From: Pseudovibrio brasiliensis | GTDB taxonomy: Bacteria; Pseudomonadota; Alphaproteobacteria; Rhizobiales; Stappiaceae | Length of the DNA stretch: 64,000 nucleotides | Assembly: GCF_018282095.1 (NCBI RefSeq) | Contig: NZ_CP074126.1 | Location: forward strand, 3,328,341 to 3,392,340 | Direction: 5' to 3' | Shown here: positions 62,257 to 64,000 of the stretch, piece by piece | Layout: each line of letters begins with the position of its first letter | How positions within the stretch are numbered: position 1 is the first letter of the stretch | The notes under the pieces: generated by a model | The model's database searches: none | The model's input: the letters and a program-made list of their open reading frames with translations, nothing else | Told to the model about the DNA's origin: nothing | Program-made: the position numbers and the translations under genes

Positions 62257-62712
62257 ATGGCACTGAAAGTAGAACTGAAACCCGGAGAAAAACTGATTGT
62301 TGGCGAAACGCTTATCACCAACGACAAGCAGCGTGCACGCTTTTTTATACAAGGCGACGCGCCAATACTCCGCGAGAAAGATATTCTGCTGCCTGAAGAC
62401 GCCAGCACAATGGCACAACAGGTCTACCTTGCAGTCCAGGTTATGTATTTGAAGCAAGACATAACGGTCACTCAGAAAGAGTACTTCGACGTTATTGGAA
62501 AGATCTTGCAGGCCGCACCAAGCACACGCGACCTTATCAGTGATATCAGCCAAGCAATATTGCAGGAAGAGCTCTATCGCGCCCTGAAGCTCGCGAAGAA
62601 ACTGATTGAATATGAAAGGACTTTGATAAGTCATGTATCAACAAGCAACTCAGGCATATCAGCAGTCCGCGAACACCTCGGCCTCAGCGGATCCGAGGGC
62701 TCTGGAAGCTGA
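62257..62712 (+). CDS. flbT: Flagellin post-transcriptional regulator FlbT
   Basis: RNA-binding regulator that affects flagellin mRNA stability in alphaproteobacteria. 151 residues. Typical parts: LKVELKPGEKLIVGETLITN, AQQVYLAVQVMYLKQDIT and LQEELYRALKLAKKLIEYE. AAGGAGG sits 4 bases before the ATG. The 3' end overlaps flaF by 80 bases in a different frame, so the last 26 codons read on the flaF start. Confidence 0.94.
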   Translation: MALKVELKPGEKLIVGETLITNDKQRARFFIQGDAPILREKDILLPEDASTMAQQVYLAVQVMYLKQDITVTQKEYFDVIGKILQAAPSTRDLISDISQAILQEELYRALKLAKKLIEYERTLISHVSTSNSGISAVREHLGLSGSEGSGS

Positions 62713-63019
62713 AGCTCTGATGAAAGCTGCAGCACGACTTTCCGTGCTACAACGTGAGTGGGATACAGTTTCACGCGAAGAGCGCAATGAAACACTCATA
62801 TTCAATCGCACGCTTTGGACAATCTTTGTAACTGAGGCAACAGCAAGCCACAGCGAGTTACCGCTTGAGCTCCAAAACAACATCGCAAATCTAGCGCTGT
62901 TCATGTTCAACAGAACTATGGAAATGATGGGCGGCGCAGAGCCTGAAGCACTCGAGACCATGATCAGCATCAACAAGTCTCTGGCAGCTGGCCTTAGAGG
63001 GCAGAAGGCAAACATCTAA
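62633..63019 (+). CDS. flaF: Flagellin regulator FlaF
   Basis: Partner of FlbT needed for flagellin translation and secretion in alphaproteobacteria. 128 residues. Characteristic parts: ALEAEALMKAAARLSVLQRE, NRTLWTIFVTEAT, LPLELQNNIANLALFMFNRT, and ETMISINKSLAAGLRG. It starts within flbT, so the two share 80 bases and are probably translationally coupled. Terminator follows. Confidence 0.93.
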   Translation: MYQQATQAYQQSANTSASADPRALEAEALMKAAARLSVLQREWDTVSREERNETLIFNRTLWTIFVTEATASHSELPLELQNNIANLALFMFNRTMEMMGGAEPEALETMISINKSLAAGLRGQKANI

Positions 63020-63022
63020 AGT

Positions 63023-63054
63023 AAAAAAGCCTCCGTTTTCAGGAGGCTTTTTGT
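63023..63054. terminator. Bidirectional terminator between flaF and the flgL-like gene
   Basis: AAAAAGCCTCC / GGAGGCTTTTT with a 7-nt loop, usable in both directions. Confidence 0.92.
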
Positions 63055-64000
63055 TATCTCAAAAAGTTCGTAATACTCAGATTAAGAAGCATTGACGTCG
63101 CCTGATAAGAGGCTTCCAGATCAGTGCTCAAAACAGCTATCTCTGTACCAACTTGAGTCTTGTCGACGTTCTCTATACCAGTCAGCGTATTCTGATAGGT
63201 CAGCAACTCCTGTTTCTGTCGCTCAGCAGTTCGCTTTACAGTCGTGTTAACAACAGACATCTCAGAAGCAACACTTTGAATTCCAGAGTTTCGATTACCA
63301 GCGACGGAAAGAGCATCGTCACTTTTCTGCGCAAGTAACGCATAATAAGACTTTGCTACAGCCTCACTCTCGTCATCATCAGGCGTTTCAGCAGTAAAGT
63401 CCGCAGCAACGAACACAGCTAGATTCTGCAACTGTTCGGAGAAGGCTTTCTCGTTTGCACGAGCACCGTATTCAACACGTACGTTGTCATCAATCTGAAC
63501 AACCTTATCAGCACGCGGATCATCATCATTCTCGGTGCCAGTATACCAATCCACCAGAAGATCCGTTCCAGTCTCATAACCAGAGCCATCTGCTTTTGGC
63601 ACTTTTGGAGTTGGGTCAGGACGTCCATGGTTGCCAAAGAACTCTTCACCAGCCTGAACATCAGCAACCGCCCGAAGTTCCGTTTTAGCTATGCCACTGA
63701 TAGTCTGATCGAAAGCAGCTTGAGCATTTTGAGCGCTTTCTAATGTCGGATTTGCTCCTGTACCGATCAGAAAAGTTCCCTCACCCGCATCAGGATCATC
63801 TGTTGCAGTGAGTTTGACCACCGTTTTACTGCCATCAGGAAGTTCAAGCTCTACCTCAATGGTATCACCAACCTCCGGTGTATCATTAAAAGCGAATGTC
63901 CCTTGCTTGCCCTCCGGATTAAGTGGGTCAGAAAGATCTTCCGGAACAACAGCTGTAGCCACATCAGCAGAAGATGCTGTGACGGAGTTGATCTGAAAAC
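63054..64000 (-). CDS. flgL: Flagellar hook-associated protein, FlgL-like (5' part cut by window end)
   Basis: The frame runs off the window at 64000 without a stop, so only the last 315 codons are seen; the GTG at 63962 is internal. The C-terminus has LAVFVAADFTAETPDDDESE, then a helix with SVASEMSVVNTTVKRTAERQ, and ends LEASYQATSMLLNLSITNFL, the flagellin-type D1/D0 ending of FlgL. Before that lies a large acidic variable domain rich in Asp, Glu, Thr and Gly (about 200 residues), bigger than in ordinary FlgL. FlgL joins hook to filament; a second flagellin-like role cannot be excluded until the N-terminus is seen. Confidence 0.8.
   Translation of the reverse strand, partial: FQINSVTASSADVATAVVPEDLSDPLNPEGKQGTFAFNDTPEVGDTIEVELELPDGSKTVVKLTATDDPDAGEGTFLIGTGANPTLESAQNAQAAFDQTISGIAKTELRAVADVQAGEEFFGNHGRPDPTPKVPKADGSGYETGTDLLVDWYTGTENDDDPRADKVVQIDDNVRVEYGARANEKAFSEQLQNLAVFVAADFTAETPDDDESEAVAKSYYALLAQKSDDALSVAGNRNSGIQSVASEMSVVNTTVKRTAERQKQELLTYQNTLTGIENVDKTQVGTEIAVLSTDLEASYQATSMLLNLSITNFLR

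Noticed and set aside
63808-63996. Plus-strand ORF at the window end
   Set aside because: Antisense to the flgL-like gene, whose frame stays open to the window edge and ends with a flagellin-type C-terminus.

Overview
The window looks like chromosome of a motile alphaproteobacterium. Supporting signs are the split PurS/PurQ/PurL enzyme, a recA-alaS pair, a CckA hybrid kinase beside flhB, the alphaproteobacterial flagellar regulators FliX, FlbT and FlaF, and a DksA that has lost most zinc-finger cysteines. Gene content and mid-50s GC (by eye) would fit a marine Stappiaceae/Pseudovibrio-type organism, but that genus guess is inference. I see no tRNA, rRNA, CRISPR array, prophage or intact transposase.

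Layout. (1) 1-11.3 kb: de novo purine genes purC, purS, a 35-residue membrane peptide, purQ, then purL-bolA-grxD. The purine block is split by an accessory stretch (2.1-8.0 kb): chromate transporter, AraC regulator divergent from a peroxiredoxin-like gene, an HlyD/FUSC efflux pair and a small secreted protein. (2) 11.3-13.7 kb: an AT-richer FkbM-like methyltransferase gene flanked by two copies of the grxD terminator, a HAD phosphatase and two small proteins. (3) 13.9-35.8 kb: housekeeping and envelope genes: ttcA, rpsD, an AGCS symporter, trmJ-murI, hdeD-like, UPF0314, a fabF-type ketosynthase, icd, a secreted two-DTG aspartyl-protease-like protein containing a run of ten C, a GDPD-family esterase, a cyclic-nucleotide-gated K+ channel, recA-alaS, psuK-psuG and a lipoprotein. 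(4) 35.9-64 kb: cckA followed by a large flagellar cluster: flhB-fliR-fliQ-fliE-flgC-flgB, fliO-fliP, a TPR protein-motE-DUF6468-fliM-fliL operon, flgF-G-A-H, dksA, fliX, flgI-flgJ-flgN, a flaG-like gene, flagellin, flbT-flaF and the 3' part of a flgL-like gene cut by the window end.

Regulation visible in the sequence. TTAA-N7-TTAA CtrA-type boxes lie between flgB and fliO (two in tandem) and upstream of flagellin. Sigma-54-type -24/-12 elements (GG-N10-GC with the same 5' half) lie before flgF and flgI. With cckA, fliX, flbT and flaF nearby, this suggests the Caulobacter-like hierarchy of CtrA first, then sigma-54 genes, then flagellin control through FlbT/FlaF.

The least explained element is a non-coding stretch of about 360 bases (44846-45205) between fliP and the TPR gene. 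It contains at least seven compact nested hairpins, one with a GAAA tetraloop, and looks like a large structured RNA. I cannot assign it to a family with certainty.
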